A DNA stretch of 64,000 nt from Sphingomonas bisphenolicum (GCF_024349785.1 NZ_AP018817.1:2821501-2885500), one strand, 5' to 3'; counted from the first letter of the stretch, positions 18,634 through 28,452 are shown. Program-made: numbers and translations. Notes: generated by a model not told the origin, from the sequence alone.

Positions 18634-19533
18634 TCAAGCCCGCTTGCGCGCAGTGGTTTTCCCGGCAGCCTTCGCAGCCGCCTTTTTCGCAGGCGCCTTG
18701 GCCGTGGCTTTTGCCGGGGCCTTCTTTGCGACCGTCTTCCCGCTTCCTGATCCGCCAAGCGAGCTTTTGAGCGCGGCCATCAGGTCCACGACATTGCTGC
18801 CGCGAGGATCAGCGCCGCCTTCCTCGCTCTCGATGTTCAGCGTCTTGCCCTTCTTTTTACGCTCGATGAGTTCCTTCAGCGCATCGACATAGCGGTCGCG
18901 AAAGTCGGTCGCATCAAACTTGCCCGTTTTTTTGTCGATCAGCGTCGTGGCGAGATCGAGCAGTTCATCGTCGGGATCAGCATCACCGATCTCGCGGAAG
19001 TAGCTGGCCGCCTTGTTGACCTCGTCGGCATAGCGGAGCGTCTCCATGACGATGCCGCGGCCGCAGGCCTTGATGGACACGACATATTCCCGCCCGCGCA
19101 TTGCAAGCTGGCCCAGCCCGACCTTGCGGCTACGGCGCAGGGCTTCGCGCAACACGATGAACGCTTCTTCGGCAAGGTCATCGGCCGGCACCACATAATA
19201 GGGCTTTTCAAAATAGATCATGTCGATGTCCTGGGCATCGACAAATTGGGTGAGTTCGAGCGTCTTCTTGCTCTCCAGCTTGACGCCTTCGATCTCTTCC
19301 TCATCGAGCAGGACATATTCGCCCTTGGCATATTCAAAACCTTTGACGATCTCGTCCAGGTCGACCGGCCCAATGCCGGGCACGACTTTCTCATATTTGA
19401 TGCGCTTGCCCGAGGGCTCATGGATCTGGTTGAAGGCGATCGTCGCGCCACTCTTGGTGGCCGAATATATCTCGACCGGGATGGACACGAGAGCCAGCCT
19501 GATCTGGCCTTTCCAATAGGGGCGTGCAGCCAT
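18634..19533 (-). CDS. ku: Non-homologous end-joining protein Ku
   Basis: The 299-residue product is a bacterial Ku homodimer subunit, which caps DNA ends and recruits LigD. It opens MAARPYWKGQIRLALVSIPV and carries IHEPSGKRIKYEKVVPG and KGFEYAKGEYVLLDEEE. A Lys/Ala-rich tail of ~40 residues (AKKAPAKATAKAPAKKA) is typical of tails that bind DNA and modulate threading. Start chosen at 19533 after GAGGAG; an upstream frame extension has no support. Confidence 0.94.
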   Translation of the reverse strand: MAARPYWKGQIRLALVSIPVEIYSATKSGATIAFNQIHEPSGKRIKYEKVVPGIGPVDLDEIVKGFEYAKGEYVLLDEEEIEGVKLESKKTLELTQFVDAQDIDMIYFEKPYYVVPADDLAEEAFIVLREALRRSRKVGLGQLAMRGREYVVSIKACGRGIVMETLRYADEVNKAASYFREIGDADPDDELLDLATTLIDKKTGKFDATDFRDRYVDALKELIERKKKGKTLNIESEEGGADPRGSNVVDLMAALKSSLGGSGSGKTVAKKAPAKATAKAPAKKAAAKAAGKTTARKRA

Positions 19534-19683
19534 GATGATCTCCTCGAGACGCAATAACCCATAATCCACATGGCGCGCTTCTCGTTCCCAGCCTCCTCCC
19601 CGGTCGCGAGCCATACTTTTTCTGACCCAATATTTTTTTTGAAGCACCGTCGTCACTTTGCCGCCTCAAGCATTTAAGCCGGA

Positions 19684-21345
19684 ATGAGACCCAAAGTTGC
19701 GTTTGTCGGTTCCGGCCCGACGGCCATTTACACTCTCCGCGCATTGGCGAGCGACGCGACAGAGCCGTTCGACCTCACGATCTTCGAGGAACAGGCCTAT
19801 GTCGGGCGTGGCACGCCCTATCGCCCGGATGGAACGACCCGGCGATGCTGTCGAACATCGCCAGCGTCGAGATACCGCCGATCGAGGAGACGCTGATCGA
19901 CTGGCTGCGCCGGCAGCCGGCAGACCGCTTGACCGATCTGGACATCGAGCCAGGCGGGATCGACGATCGCACCTTCTATTCACGCGTCGCGCGCTCGGTG
20001 AGTTTTTCTTCGACCAGTTGGCGGCGCTGATCGTGCGGCTTCGGGCGAACGATGTAACCGTCGCGGTGCGCTCCTCCTGCAAGGTTCTCGATGCTGTCAG
20101 TGCGGACGACGGCATGACGCTCACCATCCGTCCCAAGCGCGTCGCCATCTTTCAGGAGCGGTTCGACCATGTCGCTCTGGCGACCGGACACCAGTGGCCC
20201 GCCGAGCCCGAAGTCCGACCCGGCTATTTCCTGAGCCCATGGCCAGCGACGGCGCTGGCGAAGGTTCCGCCCGTGTCGATAGGCATCGGGGGTCGTCGCT
20301 CAGCGCGATCGACGCAGCCGTGGCACTGGCGGTCACCGGTGCCTTTGTCGAAGATGGCGACGAACTGACCTACGCTCCAGCCGAGGGGACAGAGGGTTTT
20401 CACATGACCATGATGTCGCGCAAGGGTCTGTTACCCGAGGCCGATTTCTATTTTTCCATTCCCTACGAGCCGCCGGTCATCTGCACGCCCGAGGCATTGG
20501 ATGCCATCATCGACGCGGACGACGGCAATATGCTCGACGCGGCCTATGACCTGTTTCGGCAAGAGCTTGCTCTGGCCGACCCCGAATATGCAGCCTCGGT
20601 CGGGCTGGAGACGCTTGCGCTGGAGGATTTTTGCGACCGCTATTTTGCCGAGCGTATGGCGAGCGATCCGTTCATCTGGGCAGAACGCAACCTTGCCGAG
20701 GCGCAGCGAAATTATGAAGCCCAATATACAGTGGCCTGGCGCTACGCGATCCTGCGGACGCACGAGGTTATCGAGTTGCTGGTTCCTCATCTCGACGATC
20801 GGGATTTCAAGCGCTTCTCGCGCTATTTCAAGCCCGTTTTTGTCGATGATTATGCGACCGTCCCGCATGAATCGATCCAGCGCATGCTGGCCCTTCACCG
20901 TGCCGGCAAACTCTCGGTCATCGCCATCGGCGAGAAATATCGTATCGACAGCCACGGCCCGGAGAGCGGCGCCATTCTCCAGGTTGACGATGAAAGCACA
21001 CGTTATCCCGTCTTCATTGATGCAATGGGCCAGAGGGCCTTGTCGGCGAAGGACTTCCCCTTCCCGTCCCTATGCGACCAGGGCATTGTTCAGGATATGG
21101 CAACAGCCGAAGGTGCGCCGGCGCGCGGGATCGTCATCGACGACCAATATCATCCCGTCGCGTCCGGCATTCCCGACGATCAGCTGTTCTGCCTCAGTCT
21201 GCCGTTCCTGATGGGCCGTCATCCCTTCATCCAGGGCATCACCAGTTCGCATGAGATTGGGCTGACTGTCGGTGCGGTTTTGGCTGCGGCAATTGGCCAG
21301 ACTGCACATGGGGCTGACACAGTTAAGCGCGGGGTGGCAGGATGA
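19684..21345 (+). pseudogene. FAD/NAD(P)-binding protein broken by three indels
   Basis: Four consecutive frames together encode one FAD/NAD(P)-binding protein (NAD_binding_9-like, ~550 residues). The start is MRPKVAFVGSGPTAIYTLRA with the GxGPxA dinucleotide loop. After YRPDG the frame must shift by one near 19830 to continue as AMLSNIASVEIPPIEET. A 2-base surplus near 19986-19995 and a base missing in the G run at 20288-20292 (to reach GSSLSAIDAAVALAVTG) are also needed. The last frame, 20330-21345, is intact and long. As sequenced it cannot be made full-length. Confidence 0.7.
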
Positions 21346-21873
21346 AGCTGTTCGCAATCTATATTGGCGGCGAGATGGTCGGCGCCAATATCGAGGTGCA
21401 TGACATGCGCTTCGTCGTCGCCCCATCGATCGAGCAAGCCCATGCTGAGCTGCTGCGCCAATGGTGGGGGAAAGCCGGAAGCCTGCACATCGATTGCTGG
21501 GCTGAACTCGACCATGCCGATGGATATGATGTGTCGCTGCGGCCTCAGCCCTTTTCGGGCGAGGAGCGGCTCTATTTCGTCAATCTGGGCGGATATGATC
21601 CCGCGGAATTTGCCGAGCGGCATCGCAATGTCTTCGTCGTCGCGCCTACGGAGAAACTGGCAAAGACACGGGCGATCAAACATGCCAGGCATTGGGTCGA
21701 ACCGCATCGCGACGATATGTACGAGGCGGAGCAGGCCTTCAGCCTGGCAGACGCGGCCAGCGACCAGCGACCAGCGCCTCTACATTCACCTGACACCGAC
21801 CGACGCCACCAGCGAGCTCGCCTTCACCTGCGACTATATTCCGATACGCGGACGCCCCGCCAAGTCCGGCTGA
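21342..21873 (+). pseudogene. DUF1543 domain protein with a 7-bp tandem-duplication frameshift
   Basis: The frame starts MKLFAIYIGGEMVGANIEVH, the DUF1543 signature (two such domains occur, the second from FVNLGGYD). Near residue 143 the frame turns to nonsense. A 7-base unit CCAGCGA occurs almost three times at 21757-21776. Removing one copy restores DQRLYIHLTPTDATSELAFT and a stop at 21873. As sequenced, translation runs on to 21923 in the wrong frame. The start overlaps the preceding FAD gene by 4 bases, so both genes of this operon are damaged. Function of DUF1543 is unknown. Confidence 0.7.
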
Positions 21874-21945
21874 GGAGCGTTCTCGGCTTTGGCGCGCTTT
21901 ATAAACATCCCGGTCGCAAATGATCGACGTGAATAGGAAAGCATC

Positions 21946-22125
21946 ATGAGTATCAAGGGCGAGATCAAGGAAGCCGCTGGCTATCTCAAGGAAGAAGCCA
22001 ATGAGCATGGCAAGACCCCTGAAGCGCAGAAGAAGGCCCAGGAAGGCCGTGACCTACGGAACGAGGGCCGGACAGAGGATGGCAAGGCGCCCAAGTCCTC
22101 CACGCCCGGCAACGGCGAGAAATGA
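21946..22125 (+). CDS. Small hydrophilic stress-type protein (59 aa)
   Basis: A 59-codon frame starting MSIKGEIKEAAGYLKEEANE and ending TPGNGEK. It is highly charged, Lys/Glu-rich and likely disordered or helical, resembling CsbD-like or LEA-like small stress proteins, though I cannot assign the family firmly. It is followed after 8 bases by a strong hairpin terminator, which supports real expression. AGGAAAGC precedes the ATG. Confidence 0.65.
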   Translation: MSIKGEIKEAAGYLKEEANEHGKTPEAQKKAQEGRDLRNEGRTEDGKAPKSSTPGNGEK

Positions 22126-22133
22126 CAGGACTG

Positions 22134-22158
22134 CCCCCGCTTCGGCGGGGGTGTTCTT
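22134..22158 (+). terminator. Rho-independent terminator after the 59-aa stress gene
   Basis: CCCCCGC-TTCG-GCGGGGG stem-loop with a stable tetraloop is followed by GTTCTTT on the plus strand, eight bases after the stop codon at 22125. Confidence 0.85.
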
Positions 22159-22190
22159 TGGGGTCTGACTCAAATTCCGTGCAATTTGGA

Positions 22191-23460
22191 TCATGCAGGT
22201 GCCATGACCCTGGCCTTGAGCAAATCGATTTTGGCGCGCCAGTACATCTGTCGCACGATGGCTTTCAAGCGGTTGACCTGACCACTGGACCACGGCGTTG
22301 AGATCGCGGCAGCGACGGCTTCCTCGTCGGTCTCGACCCCGGCGGCGAATGCCGCAAGTTTGGTCTTAGCCGCCATGGCGATCCACGGATCGAGCCGTGC
22401 CTTGTCTTTCGAGCGCATCATCGCTTGGAAGCCGTCGAGAGCCTCGCGTGCGGTGATTAGCGCGGGCCCAGCCTTTCCGATAACCGCGTTGATCAGCGCG
22501 GTCTGAGCCGAGCCGGTGTCGCGCTCGGTGGTCATGCTGTGCGCTATGGTCCGTGCACTCAGCCTCGCACCGCCGGTGTGGCCGAGCTTCTCGGCGCGAC
22601 GACGTCGTGTAGCCCATTCGCTGACCACGCGTATCGACCGCCAAAACCGCATGCTTTCAGCCGCCGCCACAATTCGGCGCCGATCCAGCAACCGGCGCTT
22701 CACTCCGCTTCAAGGGTCAACCACCAGGCATCGAGCGAACTCTGGCGCGTGCGGAAGGTGTGGTGACGCTGGCCGCGAAGGATCTTGCGGATGGTGTTGC
22801 GTGACACGCCGGTTGTGCGTGCCACGGCTTTGATCGGCACGCCTTGCCCGGCCCGATCAATGATTTGGAGGTTGAGTGCCTCGAGCAATTGCGCGCCATC
22901 CCACTGGATGCGCTCCGCGCGGGTCAAGGTGGCTGGATCAAGCGGCCCCGTCGGCGCCAGCGTGCACCGCAAACATGGCATTTCCGAACGTACTGCCACC
23001 AGAAATGCCGCCGAGGCATTCTCGAACAGATGCCAGCGGTCGGCCACCTGCTGCGCCTGCGGTGCCGCAGCACTGGCGACCGCGCCATAACCGGAACCAC
23101 GGTCGCGACAGATGATCTCCACCTGCGGGTTCTAGCGCAGCCAAGCAATCACCGTGTCGCGCTGACGATCAGGCCGTAAATCAATGACCTCGCGGCACTC
23201 GAGATCAACCACGATGCTCCCGTAGCTGTGGCCACGGCGCCAGGCGAAGTCGTCGATGCCGATGACCCGCGCAGGTGGCGGCGGCACGGCCGCAGGGTCA
23301 ACGCGTCGAAGAACGCGCAGCATTGTATCACGCGACCACGGCGCCGACAGACGCGCCATCATCCGCGAACCGGTCTGCCCCCCAAGGCGACTGCCACCGC
23401 ACGCGCTAGCGCGTCGCAACACCCCACCCTGCAGCCATATCGGCGGCCAAGGGCATAGGC
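22191..23460 (-). pseudogene. Degenerate ISL3-family transposase
   Basis: Pieces of one transposase can be read on the minus strand. From about 23460, ALARAVAVALGG; then MMARLSAPWSRDTMLRVLRR and VIGIDDFAWRRGHSYGSIVV (DDE region); then CRDRGSGYGAVASAAAPQAQ and VADRWHLFENASAAF; then TGVSRNTIRKILRGQRHHTF; finally SIRVVSEWATRRRRAEKLGH. It is broken by a frameshift in a G run near 23383, a TAG at 23132-23134, a TGA at 22700-22702 replacing the expected Trp, and a frameshift near 22655. The N-terminal zinc-binding domain is missing. It is a dead, 5'-truncated insertion sequence. Confidence 0.8.
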
Positions 23461-23711
23461 CGATATGCCGGGAATAAGGTTGTCAACTTATGCCGTCTGG
23501 AGAAAGCAATGTTCCTGTTGTCCTTGCCCCTTACACAGGGAGGGTCTGGCGAGCCGCATCCTGGGCATTGTGATAAACCGAGCTATGGTATCGCCATATG
23601 ATGGTTGTGGATATTCCATCGCAGACCATATTGTCAAATCGCATGGGACGAACGCCTTTCGTGCGTTAAGGTAGACGCTTGTCTCAAAGATATGGGAAAC
23701 AGACGAAAACG

Positions 23712-24710
23712 ATGACAGAATTGGCCAAGCCCACTGAATGGAAATTGGATCACCTGCGTCTGGCTATCAAGGCTGCGGGAGTAGCTCTATGGGCCTGGAA
23801 CGTCGACACCGACGAATTCACAATGGATGAACAGGGCTTCGCGCTATGGGGGCTTGCATGGTCCAAAACGGTTACTTTCGAACAGCTCTCAGCCCACATT
23901 CATCCCGCAGACCGCGACCGCGTCCGCGCTGCGTTCACTGCAACACGTGCGATCCTTGGACCTTATGAGACCGACTTTCGAATCCTCATCGAGGATGAGG
24001 TGCGCTGGGTAGCGGCGCGTGGACAGGGCGAGGATTCCGGTATCGTCGGACGAACCATGTTCGGCATTTTTCTTGATGTTACTGGGCGCAAGCAGGCCGA
24101 AGAAGGCAATGAGCTCCTGGCCGGTGAAATGAGCCATCGCGTCAAAAATCTCCTGTCCATAGCATCGGGACTGACGGCCATCTCTTCGCACTCAGCTACA
24201 AGCGTACAAGAGATGGCGACAGAACTGACCGAACGTCTGACAGCGTTGGGACGGGCGCATGACCTGGTGCGACCGCTGCCCGGAGGCCAGGGCGACGCTG
24301 CTCTCCTGGGTGATCTCCTGACGGTGCTGCTGGCGCCCTACGATGATCTCGGTGCCTTCAAGGGGCGGCTTCGAGTGGCCGTAGAGCGGATGGGCGTCGG
24401 ACAATCGTCAGCGACGGCGGTGGCGCTTGTGATCCACGAACTGGCAACGAACTCGATGAAATATGGCGCTCTGTCGATGGCGTCCGGCACTCTGGATATA
24501 TCCAGCGACGCAGATGGCGACGATGTCGTGCTGCGATGGGTGGAACGTGGCGGACCGAAAGTCGATGCTCCCAATGGTCTTGGCGGGTTTGGCAGCAAAC
24601 TGCTCCAACGTAGTGTAACAAGTCAGCTTGGCGGCCGGATCGACTACGAGTGGAGCGAAGGGGGGCTTATCGTCACGCTTCGAATGCTTCGAGCCCGCCT
24701 CGCCCTTTAA
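23712..24710 (+). CDS. PAS-containing HWE-family sensor histidine kinase
   Basis: The 332-residue product starts at the ATG at 23712 (MTELAKPTEW). An N-terminal PAS domain (VALWAWNVDTDEFTMDEQG, ending FLDVTGRKQAEE) precedes an HWE kinase core: phospho-acceptor His in EMSHRVKNLLSIASGL (~residue 143), N-box ALVIHELATNSMKYGALS, WVERGGP and GFGSKLLQRSV. There is no transmembrane segment, so sensing is cytosolic. In sphingomonads such kinases often feed the PhyR-NepR-EcfG general stress pathway, which would suit the neighbouring stress genes; no regulator is adjacent. Confidence 0.87.
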   Translation: MTELAKPTEWKLDHLRLAIKAAGVALWAWNVDTDEFTMDEQGFALWGLAWSKTVTFEQLSAHIHPADRDRVRAAFTATRAILGPYETDFRILIEDEVRWVAARGQGEDSGIVGRTMFGIFLDVTGRKQAEEGNELLAGEMSHRVKNLLSIASGLTAISSHSATSVQEMATELTERLTALGRAHDLVRPLPGGQGDAALLGDLLTVLLAPYDDLGAFKGRLRVAVERMGVGQSSATAVALVIHELATNSMKYGALSMASGTLDISSDADGDDVVLRWVERGGPKVDAPNGLGGFGSKLLQRSVTSQLGGRIDYEWSEGGLIVTLRMLRARLAL

Positions 24711-24878
24711 GGATGCGCTAGCCATCGGGCAAACGCATCCCTGTCGCTTCTTTCTGCCGACAGATCGATCATAGCGCGCAAGCCGACCGGGTCCGCCTTG
24801 CGGCGATTTCAAGGCGCGACCGGATTGCCGCCGTGGCAGGTTTCCCGTGGAGGCTGCAACGTAGCAGACCGCCACTGC

Positions 24879-25142
24879 CTATCGCAGCTGGCTGTCCTTG
24901 CTTCCGCGCCGATTGATCCCGACGCTGCGCCTGTCCGTGTCGCGCGTCGATTGGCACGCGACGCAGGTCCGAGTACCAGGGAGGGCCGCTCGCCGGGCCT
25001 TTGGAATATCCTCTCCGCAATCCTCGCACTGTTCGGAGCCTTCGCCGGTCCGCATCGTCACGCGTGCGCGCAGAACAGCATCTTTCACCGTGTCGTCGAT
25101 CTGATCCTGTACGGCGCCGTCCCGCGCCCATCCATTCGCCAT
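24879..25142 (-). CDS. DksA/TraR-type C4 zinc-finger protein
   Basis: The 87-residue product contains CEDCGEDIPKARRAALPGTR-TCVAC, the four-cysteine zinc finger of the short DksA/TraR family, after a helical segment (QDQIDDTVKDAVLRARV). Such proteins insert in the RNA polymerase secondary channel and modulate transcription in nutrient stress. The product is shorter than DksA and lacks the long coiled coil, as in TraR-like forms. Confidence 0.82.
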   Translation of the reverse strand: MANGWARDGAVQDQIDDTVKDAVLRARVTMRTGEGSEQCEDCGEDIPKARRAALPGTRTCVACQSTRDTDRRSVGINRRGSKDSQLR

Positions 25143-25652
25143 TTCGTCCTCCGCGTGTCTACATTATTCCCCGCTATAAATAGGAACTGCCGACCAGATT
25201 CAAAGCGCGCCCACGACCCTGTCATGGGCGTGACGATGGAACCACCACCGCATTATTGTGATGAGCCGCATCTTGGTGTGATAGATTTTACCAAAGATGC
25301 GTGGCGTGATGATTTGGCGTTATCGGAACGTGCCTAAAGGAACAATTCGCGGTTTGCCAAATGCCGACGCCCAATTGAGGGAACCGCTATTTCGCCAGCT
25401 CTCGACGCTGAGCCTTTGCAGTAGAGCAAGTGAGCGACCGGATCGACCGAACCCACCGCCCGCCGCCTTGAAGCAATGAAGGCTCCGCCGATTGCCGCTC
25501 CTAACGCTGAAAAGCGCCTACGGCATACATAAGCGCGACGGTGCGCGCCGTCGATGGAGCGGTGCGGTAAACGAAACCGGTATCGAATTGCCGCTTCAAA
25601 ATAGACTAATTTGCAGAAGGTGCCAGATATGTAAATGTTCTAGGCCTGAGCC
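25143..25652. other. Intergenic region without a supported gene
   Basis: Only short, compositionally unconvincing frames occur here. A frame at 25297-25479 and one at 25492-25680 have no ribosome-binding site and no similarity I recognise. Confidence 0.35.
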
Positions 25653-25844
25653 CTATTCCGCCTTTGATGCTATCGTGTGAACAATAGGAAAATCTTCCAT
25701 CAGCAGTCTTTTTATGTCCGCTTCGCCTTCATTTGCCATGGCTATCAGGGCGTCTGCGGTGTATCGGTCGCCAGTCGTGATCGCCAGCCGACGACAATGC
25801 TCAACCCTGCTCCACATTCTACGCAATAATTCAGTCTTTTCCAT
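25653..25844 (-). CDS. Small protein of unknown function (63 aa)
   Basis: Frame starting MEKTELLRRMWSRVEHCRRL at 25844, mostly helical with a Cys and several Arg. It could also start at 25856. It resembles short conserved proteins of sphingomonads that begin with a similar helix, but I cannot name it. Confidence rests on the protein-like composition only. Confidence 0.45.
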   Translation of the reverse strand: MEKTELLRRMWSRVEHCRRLAITTGDRYTADALIAMANEGEADIKRLLMEDFPIVHTIASKAE

Positions 25845-26051
25845 GGCTGAGACCACATGTCATTGCACGTAACGCGCTGTATATCTGCACGGCCTTCTTA
25901 CTTTATCTAATGCCAATGGAGATGCGAGCAATATTTCTCCTGAGCGCCTTCCATTGAGGGGTGCACAGCGTAACTTCCAGGCAGGTCAGCCAATGAGAAG
26001 GTTTTGCAGGGGCAGCTTGCGCAACAGGACCAATCATTGGGCACACCCATC

Positions 26052-26390
26052 CTACATTGATGAGCTGTTCGGCGGAAGCTTCAGGTCATCGCCTCGGCCA
26101 GCATCTTCCCCGCCGTCATCTGTAACGCCATCTCCTCCAGAACGCGCCTTGTGCGGGGAACCAGCCCCCCCTCCTCCTGCGCTGTCCTCGTCATAATCTT
26201 CCTTGCCCACCGCTGTCCCACCAGCTCCGGCTCCGCTGCCGGAAACCGCACCTGAACCCTCCTGGGCTCGACGCCCCCTGTCAGGTCCATCCCCGTCATT
26301 AAGCGGCGTAATCCCGAGCTTTGCCTCGGTCGATTTCTCATCTGCATCATATGCAGGCGGAGAAAAGGGCTTGCTGTTGTCCTTGGCCAT
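26052..26390 (-). CDS. Gly/Asp-rich disordered small protein
   Basis: From the ATG at 26390 the frame gives MAKDNSKPFSPPAYDADEKS, STEAKLGITPLNDGDG, then a Gly/Ser/Asp-rich low-complexity body (EGSGAVSGSGAGAGG, EDYDEDSAGGGGAG). The opening block looks like short stress-related proteins of sphingomonads. A second frame over the same DNA (…RRVLEEMALQMTAGKMLAEA) also looks protein-like towards the end, so a frameshift near the middle is possible. The ribosome-binding site is weak. Confidence 0.45.
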   Translation of the reverse strand: MAKDNSKPFSPPAYDADEKSTEAKLGITPLNDGDGPDRGRRAQEGSGAVSGSGAGAGGTAVGKEDYDEDSAGGGGAGSPHKARSGGDGVTDDGGEDAGRGDDLKLPPNSSSM

Positions 26391-26447
26391 TATCACTGTT
26401 CCAGATAAATATCATCGTCGCAAAACGACGTAGCCGGTTTGCACCAC

Positions 26448-26483
26448 AAGGCCTTCCAGGAACGGGCGTTCCTGGAAGGCCTT
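26448..26483. terminator. Long perfect hairpin terminator
   Basis: A perfect 16-bp stem (AAGGCCTTCCAGGAAC) with loop GGGC lies directly beyond the stop of the stress gene ending at 26487. On the plus strand it is followed by TTAAT. It probably stops transcription from the stress gene and insulates the next one. Confidence 0.75.
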
Positions 26484-26486
26484 TAA

Positions 26487-27008
26487 TTATAGAGATGCGG
26501 CCCGGGTCCGCGCCGCATTATGCCCACCATTTCTGTAGAGGACGTCGCGGACCAGATCGCCGTCGATGCCTGCTTCGTTCACCGTTACGAGCACACGGCC
26601 GTCTTTAAGCCCTTCATTATAATAGGTGACGTCCTCTTCCTCCACGCCGTGCTTGGTCAGAACTTCGTTCAGACTTCCGCCGATCGCGCCGAGGACAGCC
26701 CCGATCCCCACGGCTTCAGGAAGAGCCGATGCAGCGATGGCGCCAGCGGCAGCCAGCGGGCCAACACCCGGAATTGCGAGCGCGGCGATACCCAGACCAG
26801 CACCAAGCGCGCCGCCGCCCAGAATGCCGCGCAGAATATTGCGATGATGCTCATCTGTGATCTCGCCATCGCCAGATCGTGTCGTGGTGGTGCCGCCATG
26901 ATGGGCGATCACCGAAAGGTCGGTGTCCGTCACACCAAGTGTCCGCAGATCGGCCACTGCGCGTTCAGCTTCATTATGGGTGTCAAAAAGCGCTGATGCT
27001 TGAACCAT
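26487..27008 (-). CDS. General stress protein 17M-like (YflT) domain protein with glycine-rich membrane segment
   Basis: The 173-residue product starts at 27008 (MVQASALFDTHNEAERAVAD), after an AGAGGA site. An N-terminal ferredoxin-like YflT/GSP17M domain (VADLRTLGVTDTDLSVIAHH) precedes a Gly/Ala-rich segment (ILGGGALGAGLGIAALAIPG), which may insert in membranes, and a C-terminal domain repeating the fold (YYNEGLKDGRVLVTVNEAG). An exact EcfG-type promoter lies just upstream and a strong terminator follows, so it is a monocistronic general-stress gene. The molecular role is unknown. Confidence 0.82.
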   Translation of the reverse strand: MVQASALFDTHNEAERAVADLRTLGVTDTDLSVIAHHGGTTTTRSGDGEITDEHHRNILRGILGGGALGAGLGIAALAIPGVGPLAAAGAIAASALPEAVGIGAVLGAIGGSLNEVLTKHGVEEEDVTYYNEGLKDGRVLVTVNEAGIDGDLVRDVLYRNGGHNAARTRAASL

Positions 27009-27050
27009 TTCGTCGATCCTCTTCTTATATAACCAAGTCGTCTGACACTT

Positions 27051-27075
27051 AACGGCGCCAGCCCGTGAGTGTTCC
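27051..27075 (-). promoter_or_regulatory. EcfG-type promoter (exact consensus) of the YflT-like gene
   Basis: On the minus strand GGAAC-N16-CGTT is found with no mismatch to the alphaproteobacterial general-stress sigma consensus. The -10 lies about 42 bases before the ATG at 27008. Confidence 0.75.
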
Positions 27076-27344
27076 GCCAGACGCGATGCGCTTTGAAAGC
27101 TGCGTGATTGCGCAACCTTCACCTCGTTACGTCCAGCCGGACCACGAGAGCCGCGCGCTATAGGCGGCGCAGTCTTCCAACCGCATTGTAAAAGAATAGG
27201 TTAGAAGATTGCGCCCATATTCGAAGGTCATCTGCGAATGGCGCGCGGCCCCGAGGCCAGCAACGACCTCTAGGCATGACTGGAATGATGTATGCTGACC
27301 GCGTAGGACCAGACCTTGCTCGTCCGTTAGTGTGCGCTCATAGC

Positions 27345-27535
27345 CAGCGCGTCACGGGCGCGGAACGGAAATATCGTGCCAGCACCGCGAGCTTTGGAAC
27401 GCATATCCTTGTCAGTCTGTCATCATGTCCGCGGCCGCGCATCAATTCCCATGGCTCATCGATACCCCGAACGACATCATACGGATTGATCCATTACGAG
27501 CGGCGTATCGCGTGACCGGCATCGCCTTCCTGTGC
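27345..27535 (+). pseudogene. Fragment of an MgtC/SapB-family gene
   Basis: The plus strand reads GAERKYRASTASFGTHILVS and, after a shift of frame near 27422, AAAHQFPWLIDTPNDIIRID then PLRAAYRVTGIAFLC. These match consecutive parts of MgtC-like proteins; the same region in the mgtC gene at 34.9-38.1 kb reads GAEREYRSSPAGFRTHILVS and VRIDPVRMAHGVLTGIGFLC. Both ends are missing, so it is a decayed, diverged second copy. Confidence 0.7.
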
Positions 27536-27711
27536 AACCACATTAATTGCAAGAAGGGCCCGCGTCCGGTCCCCATGATAGCTGAGCACAAGCTTTACCG
27601 GGCCGCGTGAAGCTGTCCACAAATAGTCCATCACGCCAGCTATTCGCCAGGAAGTCAGCGGGTCAATTGGCTTAGCGATGCGACGATCGCTTAAGCCACT
27701 ATCTACGAAGT

Positions 27712-27740
27712 GCCCCACCTCCCGGGGGGAGAGGTGGGGC
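27712..27740. terminator. GC-rich hairpin
   Basis: Perfect 10-bp stem GCCCCACCTC with a 9-base loop. There is no clear T tract and the only neighbouring gene is an mgtC fragment, so its role is uncertain. Confidence 0.4.
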
Positions 27741-28081
27741 TATCGAAGGACGAACTATAAGGTCGCGCTCGTGAGACGAATGGACGAGAAATGGGTTCCC
27801 AATTTTTCGTGATTAACAGTTGTTAATCATCATTCTGTGACCACCCGGCGCCTGTTGAGCAGGTAAGCTTAGAACTGGGCCATGGCGCGCGCGGCGCGAT
27901 CTGCATATTGGCAGGCCAGCCGCCTATGCGCGTCTCTTGCGAAATCGGTGCGCGCCGTGCACGCCAGTTCGCGATGGCGACGGCATCGCGTTGAATAGTA
28001 GAAGAACCAGCCAACTTTCACAGCTACCTCCCATAACGATCTGATTTGTGACCGCTTTGGGATTAGCTCAACCCGTAGCGG
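27741..28081. other. Intergenic region, nothing recognised
   Basis: No frame here shows a family motif or a good ribosome-binding site. The region is moderately AT-rich around 27810-27840. Confidence 0.35.
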
Positions 28082-28288
28082 TTAAGATTTGGTTTCGCTC
28101 TGGTCACCCTTGCTGCTGTCTTGCGTGCGCAAAAAATTATCCGCTGCCTTTCTGAAAAAGGCGGCCCGGTTCCGATGACCGTCGACTAAAAATATGTCGT
28201 CCTTGCGCTGTTTGGCAGCCGCGGCCGCAGCCTCTTCCGCCACAGCGAGACTTAGCAGACGATAATATTCCGGCTTACGGTCGGTCAT
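28082..28288 (-). CDS. Small helical protein of unknown function
   Basis: From the ATG at 28288 the frame gives MTDRKPEYYRLLSLAVAEEA, an Ala-rich helix, then HRNRAAFFRKAADNFLRTQD. The composition looks real, but two upstream ATGs (28327, 28357) are in frame and the start is uncertain. No domain recognised. Confidence 0.45.
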   Translation of the reverse strand: MTDRKPEYYRLLSLAVAEEAAAAAAKQRKDDIFLVDGHRNRAAFFRKAADNFLRTQDSSKGDQSETKS

Positions 28289-28452
28289 CAGCCTACAATC
28301 GGTCACAGCCTGATATCTGTCAATCATTCGAGGCAACGGATAAATCGCGATGGTCAAGCTGTCTGTTTGTGCGTCACTGTCTTTTTACAGAATTTCGGTA
28401 AGCTCCCCTCACGCAGACCAAATATATGTGGCTCGAAGCAAGAGAGGCGGAA

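Noticed and set aside
19564..19588. EcfG promoter before ku
   Set aside because: GGAAC is present on the minus strand but the -10 position reads GAT instead of GTT; too weak to call.
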